Assembly: GCA_903961015.1 (NCBI GenBank)
Contig: CAJCCX010000237.1
Coordinates: 1-33,641 of the forward strand
Reading direction: 5' to 3'
Source of the DNA: an uncultured bacterium
Lineage (GTDB): Bacteria > Planctomycetota > Phycisphaerae > Phycisphaerales > SM1A02
Length of the DNA stretch: 33,641 bases
Part shown: positions 1 to 7,669 of the stretch, piece by piece
Layout of the letters: each line of letters begins with the position of its first letter
Position numbering within the stretch: the first letter of the stretch is position 1
Notes under the pieces: generated by a model
Databases searched by the model: none
The model's input: only the letters and a program-made list of their open reading frames with translations
What the model was told of the DNA's origin: nothing
Translations under genes and position numbers: made by a program

Positions 1-52
1 AAGAAGTGAATGAAATGTTTGCAAAATAGAATTCAAATGGTATATTGCAAGG

Positions 53-1219
53 ATGATCAAGCGCCTCGCCTTGCCGCTGCTCCGAAGGTCGCTCGCCCAT
101 TGGCCTGCGGCGGTCATCGTGGGTCCGCGCCAGTGTGGCAAGACAACACTGGCGAAGTCGATCGGCGGGGAGTACTACGACCTCGAACAGGACCGTGACC
201 GCCTCCGTCTCGACATGGCTTGGGATCAACTCTGTGAAGGTCGATCGTTGGTCATTCTCGATGAAGCGCAGTCGTGGCCAGCGATTTTTCCGCGCCTTCG
301 CGGGGCGATTGACGCGAAGCGGCGACGCAATGGTCGGTTTCTTTTACTCGGTTCGATTGCCCCTGCACTCATGACTTCGGTGAGTGAGTCGCTGGCGGGA
401 CGAATGGCCGTGCTCGAACTCACTCCGTTGCTCATGAGTGAACTTTCAGCGCAACCGATGCTCGATCGCAATTGGCTGTGTGGTGGATTTCCCGATGGCG
501 GCATTCAACGACTGCGTGCATTTCCGGAGTGGGGATCGAACTATGTTCGTTTGCTTGCAGAGCGCGACCTCCCAAATCTTGGGTTGTCATGTACGCCGCA
601 GACGACCATACGACTCATCCGAATGCTCGCGCTCACGAACGGACAGCAGTGGAACGCATCAGAAATCGGGCGGAGCATGGGGCTTTCCTATCAGACGATC
701 AACAGTTACACGGACTACCTCGAAGGGATTTTTCTGTTGCGGCGCCTGCCAGTGTTTCATGGCAATATGCGCAAGCGTCTCGTGAAGGCACCGAAATTAT
801 TGTGGAGGGACAGCGGGATTTTGCACAGTCTGTTGGGCATCGAGAATGGTGACTCGTTACTCACGCATCCGGCGATCGGTGCGAGTTGGGAGGCATTCGT
901 TGTCGAACAGGCGCTGGGAGTGCTGAACGCCCTCGGTGTTCGCCATGGCGCGTCGTATCTGCGCACGAGCGATGGCTACGAAGCGGATCTTGTTCTGGAC
1001 TGCGCAGGTGAGCGATGGGTGATTGAGATCAAGTTGACTTCCAATCCTGGAGCACGTGCGTTCGATCGGCTCGACGTCTGCGGCAAATTGGCGAAGGCCA
1101 CACGCCATGTGTTGGTATCGCGAGTACCGACGGACTCCGCGAGCACAACGCGACTTTCGTGTGGACTCGACCGATTCCTCCGCGAGATCAAGGCGTTAGC
1201 AAAACGAGCAAATGGTTGA
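53..1219 (+). CDS. AAA family ATPase, DUF4143-type (AAA_14 + C-terminal DUF4143)
   Basis: 388-aa ORF; Walker A-like GPRQCGKTTLAKS, Walker B-like SLVILDEAQ, C-terminal nuclease-like fold segment EADLVLDCAGERWVIEIKLTS typical of DUF4143 proteins. Confidence 0.85.
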   Translation: MIKRLALPLLRRSLAHWPAAVIVGPRQCGKTTLAKSIGGEYYDLEQDRDRLRLDMAWDQLCEGRSLVILDEAQSWPAIFPRLRGAIDAKRRRNGRFLLLGSIAPALMTSVSESLAGRMAVLELTPLLMSELSAQPMLDRNWLCGGFPDGGIQRLRAFPEWGSNYVRLLAERDLPNLGLSCTPQTTIRLIRMLALTNGQQWNASEIGRSMGLSYQTINSYTDYLEGIFLLRRLPVFHGNMRKRLVKAPKLLWRDSGILHSLLGIENGDSLLTHPAIGASWEAFVVEQALGVLNALGVRHGASYLRTSDGYEADLVLDCAGERWVIEIKLTSNPGARAFDRLDVCGKLAKATRHVLVSRVPTDSASTTRLSCGLDRFLREIKALAKRANG

Positions 1220-1455
1220 TCGTCCACCTCCCTCAATGATAGAAATTCGCTTTTGGAGTCTTATGTGGGAACGTCTATGCGAGAAGCACCGGGATTTTTT
1301 TAGTCGCGTTTGTCAGACCTGCTCCCAGCGACTGATCGCATTTGGAGTCAACAGCGAAGCGGTCGCTCCGCGAAAATGCCATGTAAATCGAGGTGAATCT
1401 GAAGCGATGATCAGAATGCAGTGCGTACTCGAACGCTTCAAGTCATAATCAAGCG

Positions 1456-1836
1456 ATGTCGTGGATTTATTTACTGTGCGCTGGAGTTTTTGAAATCGTG
1501 TGGGCGGTCACGATGAAGCACACCGATGGATTCACACAGTTGTGGCCGTCGATCGGAGTGGCCTCTGCGATGATCATCAGTTTTATTTTGTTGGCATGTG
1601 CGATTCGTCATATTCCACTTGGAACTGCATATGCAGTCTGGGCAGGTATCGGCGCTGCGGGCGCAGCGATTTGTGGAGTGATTCTTTATGACGAGCCAAC
1701 ATCGTTGTGGCGGGTCTTGTCGCTGTGTGCGATTGTTGTGGGAGTTCTGGGATTGAAATTTTTGTACGAGCCAGATGTCGATGGCGTGAACGATCATGAT
1801 GCAACACCTCTCGGCGATGCACGAAAGGGCGGGTGA
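1456..1836 (+). CDS. SMR family efflux transporter, SugE/Gdx-like subunit
   Basis: 126 aa, four hydrophobic segments; MSWIYLLCAGVFEIVWAVTMKHTDGFTQLWPS and PLGTAYAVWAGIGAAGAA closely resemble SugE/Gdx; short hydrophilic C-terminal tail. Confidence 0.9.
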   Translation: MSWIYLLCAGVFEIVWAVTMKHTDGFTQLWPSIGVASAMIISFILLACAIRHIPLGTAYAVWAGIGAAGAAICGVILYDEPTSLWRVLSLCAIVVGVLGLKFLYEPDVDGVNDHDATPLGDARKGG

Positions 1837-1839
1837 TCG

Positions 1840-2169
1840 ATGTTGACTGGTGTATGGCTTGCGTTGTTCGCAGCAGGGTGCTGTGAAATTTTGGCAACGA
1901 CGTGTGTGAAATTCAGCGATGGATTTCGCAAGGCGAAGTGGATCGCAGGATTTATTGTGACGATGAGTGGAAGTATTTTTCTGATGAGTATCGCCGTCAA
2001 GGTGATTCCAATTGGGAGTGCGTACGCGGTGTGGACTGGAATCGGCGCTGCCGGAACTGCCGCAGTTGGAATGATCGCCTTCAAGGAGTCAAGGAAAGTC
2101 GCGCGCATTGCTTGTTTGTTGTTGATTATTGCGGGAGTAATCGGTTTGCGACTCTCTGCGGCAGGATGA
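1840..2169 (+). CDS. SMR family efflux transporter, second subunit
   Basis: 109 aa; AAGCCEILATTCVKFSDGF and IGSAYAVWTGIGAAGTA SMR motifs; starts right after the first SMR gene. Confidence 0.9.
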   Translation: MLTGVWLALFAAGCCEILATTCVKFSDGFRKAKWIAGFIVTMSGSIFLMSIAVKVIPIGSAYAVWTGIGAAGTAAVGMIAFKESRKVARIACLLLIIAGVIGLRLSAAG

Positions 2170-2196
2170 ATTGATTGCTACACTCATAATCCCTCA

Positions 2197-2271
2197 CGGG
2201 GCGTAGCTCAGCTTGGCTAGAGCGCCTGCTTTGGGAGCAGGATGTCGTCGGTTCAAATCCGGCCGCCCCGA
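2197..2271 (+). tRNA. tRNA-Pro (anticodon UGG)
   Basis: Cloverleaf by eye: acceptor CGGGGCG/CGCCCCG + A73, D-arm GCTC...GAGC, anticodon arm CCTGC-TTTGGGA-GCAGG, T-arm GTCGG-TTCAAAT-CCGGC; C1-G72 is typical of bacterial tRNA-Pro. Confidence 0.95.
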
Positions 2272-2283
2272 TTCATTTCGCCC
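2253..2283 (+). repeat. Direct repeat copy A: 3' part of tRNA-Pro plus flank
   Basis: tcaaatccggccgccccgattcatttcgccc; 30/31 identical to 2450..2480. Confidence 0.9.
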
Positions 2284-2318
2284 AGTCGCAAAGTACGAAC
2301 TTTGCGCCTGGGCTTTTT
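2280..2318 (+). terminator. Rho-independent terminator downstream of tRNA-Pro
   Basis: GCCCAG-t-CGCAAAGT-acga-ACTTTGCG-c-CTGGGC followed by TTTTT. Confidence 0.8.
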
Positions 2319-2449
2319 CATCGGTGCGTGCGATCCGCGCGTGCGCGCGTCTCGCTTCATCCCGCGTCACTCACTCCTGCCCGCAAGTCAAAGCACTTGC
2401 GGTCATTCGCTCGCGACGCAGTCTGCGCCGTCTGTGGCGCCCAAGGTCG

Positions 2450-2480
2450 TCAAATCCGGCCGCCCCGATTCAATTCGCCC
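2450..2480 (+). repeat. Direct repeat copy B: orphan tRNA-Pro 3'-end copy
   Basis: tcaaatccggccgccccgattcaattcgccc; 30/31 identical to 2253..2283, no intact tRNA 5' part upstream. Confidence 0.9.
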
Positions 2481-2481
2481 C

Positions 2482-2529
2482 AAGTTCTTTTTTGCGCAAA
2501 GTACAGACTTTGCGACTGAACTTTTTAAT
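2482..2529 (+). terminator. Second terminator-like hairpin after the orphan tRNA 3' end
   Basis: AAGTTC...CGCAAAGT-acag-ACTTTGCG-act-GAACTT followed by TTTAATTTT. Confidence 0.6.
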
Positions 2530-2541
2530 TTTGTCTGCGAC

Positions 2542-2955
2542 TCACGCTCTGCGAAAAGCTAACTTTCCGCCGATCCAAGCCGCGGGCAGATACGCAGCGG
2601 CAAGGTCCAAGATGATGAACCATGTCGGAGCTGGAATCAAGAAAGCCATGGTGATTCCGCCGATCATGTGGACTACGCCAATCACCACAGCGAAGATCAT
2701 CTTGTGAGTTGCGGCGACGAGAGCGGCGATATACGCGCCGATCAAACTGCCAAGGCCGTGTGCGAGGAATGGAAAAATGAAATGTTTGACCTCGTATCGA
2801 TCGATGTTGTCCGCGATACTTTTGGCGTCGTTAGGGTTGATGCCTTCAGGTAACGGAATAACAGAACTGCTGAGGGTAATCAGAAATCCGTTGACCGCCA
2901 TGCAAACAACAAGTCCAACGATGACAGCAAGGATGTTTCGAAGAAAGGGCGGCAT
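2542..2955 (-). CDS. Small integral membrane protein, unknown function
   Basis: 137-aa ORF with four hydrophobic segments; no recognised family. Confidence 0.6.
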   Translation of the reverse strand: MPPFLRNILAVIVGLVVCMAVNGFLITLSSSVIPLPEGINPNDAKSIADNIDRYEVKHFIFPFLAHGLGSLIGAYIAALVAATHKMIFAVVIGVVHMIGGITMAFLIPAPTWFIILDLAAAYLPAAWIGGKLAFRRA

Positions 2956-2997
2956 GAAAATGCAACTTGGTAAAGGTAGGGGAAGTCTACTTTCGCC

Positions 2998-3511
2998 TCA
3001 CGCAACCCAATCGGGGAGTGTCGCTTGTGGCGCTAGTTCAGGAATGAGGGGAAGGAGTTGCGCAGGTTCGAATATGCGAACTGCTGCGGGGTCGCTGCGG
3101 TCATATTCCCCGTAGATGTAACTATTCGTACCCACAAGATGGTTCTGAAGAATCCATTGGCGCAAATCGTTGAGTGTTCCAATGAACCAACAAAATGTCT
3201 TTTGCGTGTTTCGCGCCCATTCAGCTTTGGATGGATCAGATGGAGTCGGAAGTGTTTTATCGCACCAGATTTGCCGACAGATGTTTTCATCCGCAGAAAT
3301 AATTTCGAGCGGCTCCAAATCGGTGGCTCTAGTGGTTCCACTGGCGCATATCGATGTTTGGAGCAGGCTCTCCTGTGACAACGTCGACAACAATCAACGT
3401 CGTTGGAACGCGGGTATGCGCCATCGATGTGCATCCAGAAACTGCAATAGCGCAGGCTGCTAGTGCGGTCAAGCTGAGGATGCTGCGTATCGAATGCGTT
3501 AAGTGTTTCAT
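2998..3511 (-). pseudogene. Putative lipoprotein gene split by an apparent frameshift
   Basis: N-terminal ORF (MKHLTHSIRSILSLTALAACAIAVSGCTS..., lipobox VSGC) stops at 3329; an overlapping +1-shifted frame (ORF 2998..3393) carries the plausible remainder ...ATDLEPLEIISADENICRQIW...LPDWVA. Confidence 0.45.
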
Positions 3512-3518
3512 CGGTGAT

Positions 3519-3553
3519 AAAAAAAACGGCCTCCGCACTGTGCAGAAGCCGTT
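3519..3553 (-). terminator. Rho-independent terminator for the 3593..4123 gene
   Basis: On the minus strand: AACGGCttctgcacagtgcggagGCCGTT followed by a T-run. Confidence 0.75.
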
Positions 3554-3592
3554 GAATTTCTCAGTGGTATTCGCGTTTCACAGTCGTGCAAA

Positions 3593-4123
3593 TCAGTCGA
3601 TCTTCTTCCAGTGATCTGTGAATGCTCCAGGCATGGTCGCAATCATTCCATCTTTTGTGAATGCCCCACTTGGTTCGCCATGGTTTGGGAACTTGAATTG
3701 AGGTTCGCCATCCTTCATCGTGACTGGCGATGCGCCATGCAGCGCAGTCGTGTCGTATGTCATTCCCTTGGCATCAATATTCGCAGCATAGAACATAGAT
3801 TCTTCCGTATATTCTTTTTCGCTCAATGTGTACTTGGCAATGAGCGAAATTGAGGCGGGCTTGCCGTCATTGGTCCAACAGACATTCATATTTCGGTAAT
3901 CATCCGAATACGTCATGATTCCAACGACAGCCGGCGAAGTGATTTTCTTGCCGTCAGCCATCGTGCGATATTCAAGGATGTATGTTCCTTCGACTTTGGG
4001 TCCGCCAGCGTTCGGTTTGGCAGCTCCAAGGCCCATACCTACGAGCCCGATCCCAACAAGTGCGCAAGGAAGTGCGAGCGCGAGAGTCCAGACGTTTCGT
4101 TTGGTGTTGTTGATGTTTGTCAT
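3593..4123 (-). CDS. Hypothetical secreted or membrane-anchored protein
   Basis: 176 aa with N-terminal hydrophobic segment WTLALALPCALVGIGLVGMGLG; well-formed terminator downstream. Confidence 0.7.
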   Translation of the reverse strand: MTNINNTKRNVWTLALALPCALVGIGLVGMGLGAAKPNAGGPKVEGTYILEYRTMADGKKITSPAVVGIMTYSDDYRNMNVCWTNDGKPASISLIAKYTLSEKEYTEESMFYAANIDAKGMTYDTTALHGASPVTMKDGEPQFKFPNHGEPSGAFTKDGMIATMPGAFTDHWKKID

Positions 4124-4146
4124 AGTGCGCAGAGTATCGTTCGTAC

Positions 4147-5121
4147 ATGAACACTGCGAATCTGAAAAAATGCAGAATTTTTATGTTGTTACTTATAAGC
4201 GCAACGTGGAGTTGCTCGAAAGATAATGCGGCGGAAAAAGTTGCCGTGCCTGCTATAGCTGATCCAGTTGTTGTAGTCGTAGCACCCGCTGCGCCAATTT
4301 TAATTCCAGTTCCAGTTTCAGCTCCAGTTCCGGCAGCTCCTCCGTCTCCACTCACATGGGCTGAAGTGATTGATTTCCATCCCGATCCCAAGATCGTGAC
4401 CGACGCAGATTTGCTTCAGCGAATCACTGCGACTGGTTTGCCATGGAGAGTTCGCGACAATAAAAATGGAATTGAACTCCTGCTCGTTCCTCCTGGAACA
4501 TTCATGATGGGACTCAGCGATAGGGATACAGAAGGGCAGAATTCTGAGAAGCCTGCTCATCAAGTTACGATCACGAAAGCTTTTTATCTTGGACGCTTCG
4601 AAGTGACGCAGTTGCAATGGGAGCGCGTGCTCAATTCGAATCCAAGCGTGTTCTTTGATCCGCGCCTGCCTGTGCAGCGGGTCTCATTCAGCGAAGCAGA
4701 ACGTTTTCTTGATGTGACTGGATTTCGACTGCCGACGGAGGCGGAGTGGGAGTATGCGTGCCGTGCCGGATCAGATCAAACGCGATACGGAGATATTGAA
4801 GTCATCGCGCGATACGAAGGGAATTCGAAATCTCGTCCAGGTGTTGTTGGAGAAAGGTCCGCGAATGCATTTGGATTTCACGACATGCTGGGTAATGCGA
4901 TGGAATGGTGCGCAGATTTTTATCAGCCCGACTACTACTCGCAGTGCAAGAGTGGCGTGACGGATCCGGTGGGACCGAGTCAAGGAAAGTTCCGAGTCAT
5001 GCGTGGCGGATCATGGGCGGGAATCGCAAAAATGTCGCGCGCCTCGTATCGATACGGCGTGATGGCGGATTACAAAAGCGACTATCTAGGCGATGGATTT
5101 CGCGTGGCGCGTACGCCATAA
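4147..5121 (+). CDS. Formylglycine-generating-enzyme (SUMF1/FGE-sulfatase) family lipoprotein
   Basis: 324 aa; PGTFMMGLSDRDTEGQNSEKPAHQVTITKAFYLGRFEVTQLQWERV, RLPTEAEWEYACRAG, GNAMEWCADFY, RVMRGGSW; lipobox-like LLISATWSCS. Confidence 0.9.
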   Translation: MNTANLKKCRIFMLLLISATWSCSKDNAAEKVAVPAIADPVVVVVAPAAPILIPVPVSAPVPAAPPSPLTWAEVIDFHPDPKIVTDADLLQRITATGLPWRVRDNKNGIELLLVPPGTFMMGLSDRDTEGQNSEKPAHQVTITKAFYLGRFEVTQLQWERVLNSNPSVFFDPRLPVQRVSFSEAERFLDVTGFRLPTEAEWEYACRAGSDQTRYGDIEVIARYEGNSKSRPGVVGERSANAFGFHDMLGNAMEWCADFYQPDYYSQCKSGVTDPVGPSQGKFRVMRGGSWAGIAKMSRASYRYGVMADYKSDYLGDGFRVARTP

Positions 5122-5135
5122 AAACAAACGAGACT

Positions 5136-7508
5136 TTAAGGGCAAGGTCCCCAGCCGGCCAAGATGTACAACAAATCCATTCCGTCCGTGGTTCCATCAT
5201 CGGTGCAATCGCCAGCAGAAGTTCCCCATCCAGCAAGAGCCAGAACCAAATCAATTCCGTCCGTGGTTCGATCACGATTTAAATCGCTGAGGCACAAATA
5301 GTCTTGCAACTCTGCAAGAACGACGTTGTGAAATCCGCCGCATGCAACACGAGTTCCATAGTTTAAATTAGCAGGCACGCCGCACTGATATTGTTGGCAA
5401 GATCCCCACAGAAGAATTTTCTTCATCGAATTGATTGCAAGAGAATGCGCATCGCCCGCGGCAATCTGTACGTACGGACCTGGGTTGGTTGGAATAGCCC
5501 ACGATCCACCGATCGGCGACCCCCAAGACTGAATTGACCCGTCTGATTTGAGCGCAAGAGTGTGGTGTGCACCCGCAGCAATTCGAATGCACGATCCAAT
5601 TTGTTGACAGTCGAGCGGTGTTGAAGTTGGTGAGAGTTGTCCAAAGAGATCATCCAAAATTCGCTCGCTGAACTTTGAATAACCCAGTTCGGAAAGATGA
5701 TATTGGCTTCCGCTGCTGTACCAAATTTTCGAACTCATTTCGTTGGTTGTACTTAATTTGGATAGGTCGATAATGGTGAGATTGGAAATCGTGTTGGGTA
5801 AGTTGTTGGCATATTCTCGCAATTGAATCAATATATTTTCAGGATCGTAAATTGGGTGCGAGACCATTGCCACAAATGTGATGTTGTTTGGATTGTTTCC
5901 AAGTGCTGACCAAGCACTCTCAAGCGCATTTTTGATCGAGACGACTGCATTTCCCCAAGAATTCGGCACATTGACATCCTGATTGATTCCTCCCTGAATG
6001 AGCACAATGATCCTTCCACTTCCGCCACCAGCAATTTGGCGGCTGACAAGTTCTTTGAGCCATGTCATTCGAGATTCCAGCGGCATCTGCGAAATGTCGG
6101 TTGCGATTCTTGTCATGGTTGCGCCTCCGCGATATTCGAGTGGCTGCGACGCCCAGCCACGGCGTCGCTTGTAGACACTTTGCAGGCCCATTGCACAATT
6201 TCCCTCAATGCCAAATGATTGTCCAAATCCAGTTCCACAGCATGTCGCATGAAGAGATGACATCGCTCGATTTTCATCAGCCGGCAATACCAATTCATCA
6301 GCAACCCACCCAAAGGAATTCCCCATTACGGATCGTGGTGTTGGCAGAACAAGGTTCTGCTGCAATGCGTTTCGCCATCCTTGAAAATATGAACCAGGAT
6401 TATTGGATTGCGGAAGTTCTCCGCGCACAATTCGATAGACGAGTTCGCTTTTAATGTCGAGTGCACTATCCGTCTTGACATAAACTCCCGAGTCGAAATT
6501 CGAAAATCGATTTTGTTGCAATGGGATCCAAGCAAAGTCAAATGGCACTGCGGTTGGTTGTAACCCGATTTCGTTTGGTCCAACGCCGCTTGTCAATTGC
6601 GTGACTAATTCAGAAGGCGCATTGGCGAGGCCGCTCATATTGAAAGCGATAGATGATCCACGAGTCGATCCGTTTCCAAATGGCATCACGCCATTCTCTG
6701 AACTGACGCCAAAGCTTCGGCCTGGTGGTTCAATTGGAAGAAGCGGTGTTGCGTACTGCGGAAATCCACGAGCGCGAAGAGCGTTGGCGAATCCATCGGT
6801 CCAACCGCTGACGTCTTGCGAATCTCGAAAGCCAGTATTGCTATCGCCGCACTGGAGGAAGTCCACGCTGTTAGTGCCATTTTGAACGTCGCGGAGGAAT
6901 TCAATGATCTTCGTCGAGCCTGTGATTGCACATTGATCGCGTCCCCAACAGACGACAGTTCCTTGCGTTGTGAGTGCGGCAGAGTGGTAGCCACCAGCAG
7001 CGACCGCAATGCACGATCCAAGAGAAGTCGGAACTGAAGTTTGACCGAATTCGTTGCTTCCCCAACCTAAAACATCTCCGTTCGAGCAAAGAGCAAGTGA
7101 GTGTGCCGCACCACCCGAGATTTGAGTGCATGTTCCAATAGTTGGGGAGATGTTGCACTGTCCTGAGTCGTTGCGTCCCCATGCTTTCACGAATCCATTC
7201 GAGGTGATTGCGAGCGTGTGATACCAACCGGCAGCAATAAATGAATATGACACACTGATTGGGGGCGCCGCACATTGTTGATATGCATTTGATCCCCAGC
7301 AATGAATTGATCCATTCACTTCGAGAGTGACGGAATGAAGTTTTCCAGCGGCAACTTGAGAGCATGGCCCGAGACCGTCTGGAACAGCACATTGACCTTC
7401 AGTTTCACGTCCCCAGCAAGCGACAATTTCATTTGATTGTGCAAACGAGAGATTGGCTCCCATCGAAGGAAGTGAGACGGATAAAATTGTTGTAAGGGTT
7501 CGCATCAT
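5136..7508 (-). CDS. RCC1-repeat protein with internal SGNH/GDSL-hydrolase-like segment and C-terminal dockerin-type repeats
   Basis: ORF to 7562; likely start at MMRTLTTI (7508). Repeated VAAGGYHSAALTTQGTVVCWGR-type RCC1 units at both ends; middle contains FLQCGDSNTGF, VLIQGGINQD, YHLSELGYSKF; tail SDLNRDRTTDGIDLVLALAGWG...CTDDGTTDGMDLLYILAGWGPCP. Confidence 0.8.
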   Translation of the reverse strand: MMRTLTTILSVSLPSMGANLSFAQSNEIVACWGRETEGQCAVPDGLGPCSQVAAGKLHSVTLEVNGSIHCWGSNAYQQCAAPPISVSYSFIAAGWYHTLAITSNGFVKAWGRNDSGQCNISPTIGTCTQISGGAAHSLALCSNGDVLGWGSNEFGQTSVPTSLGSCIAVAAGGYHSAALTTQGTVVCWGRDQCAITGSTKIIEFLRDVQNGTNSVDFLQCGDSNTGFRDSQDVSGWTDGFANALRARGFPQYATPLLPIEPPGRSFGVSSENGVMPFGNGSTRGSSIAFNMSGLANAPSELVTQLTSGVGPNEIGLQPTAVPFDFAWIPLQQNRFSNFDSGVYVKTDSALDIKSELVYRIVRGELPQSNNPGSYFQGWRNALQQNLVLPTPRSVMGNSFGWVADELVLPADENRAMSSLHATCCGTGFGQSFGIEGNCAMGLQSVYKRRRGWASQPLEYRGGATMTRIATDISQMPLESRMTWLKELVSRQIAGGGSGRIIVLIQGGINQDVNVPNSWGNAVVSIKNALESAWSALGNNPNNITFVAMVSHPIYDPENILIQLREYANNLPNTISNLTIIDLSKLSTTNEMSSKIWYSSGSQYHLSELGYSKFSERILDDLFGQLSPTSTPLDCQQIGSCIRIAAGAHHTLALKSDGSIQSWGSPIGGSWAIPTNPGPYVQIAAGDAHSLAINSMKKILLWGSCQQYQCGVPANLNYGTRVACGGFHNVVLAELQDYLCLSDLNRDRTTDGIDLVLALAGWGTSAGDCTDDGTTDGMDLLYILAGWGPCP

Positions 7509-7669
7509 GCGAAAGTCAAGCTTTCTCAGCAGAATCTTTTCGCAGATCGAATACATATCCAAAACAGTATTCCATCACTACGCAGGAATGCAAATTTGCA
7601 GTGCAAAATTACAACAGAGATGCGCTCAATCAGCAATTCCGAAGCGAAAGGCTGTTTGCAGGTTGGTCC

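Noticed and set aside
1212-1448. 78-aa ORF before the SMR genes
   Set aside because: No recognisable protein features; overlaps the end of the ATPase gene; likely spurious.
1220-1455. Possible guanidine riboswitch upstream of the SMR pair
   Set aside because: I looked for ykkC (guanidine-I) and mini-ykkC (paired ACGR-loop hairpins) motifs and did not find a convincing match; an Rfam scan would be needed.
2198-2530. Integrative element between the tRNA repeats
   Set aside because: Only about 170 bp separate the repeats, with no integrase, excisionase or cargo; at most a remnant.
2213-2707. 164-aa ORF running through tRNA-Pro and the repeats
   Set aside because: Overlaps the tRNA, the hairpins and the antisense membrane protein gene; non-coding composition.
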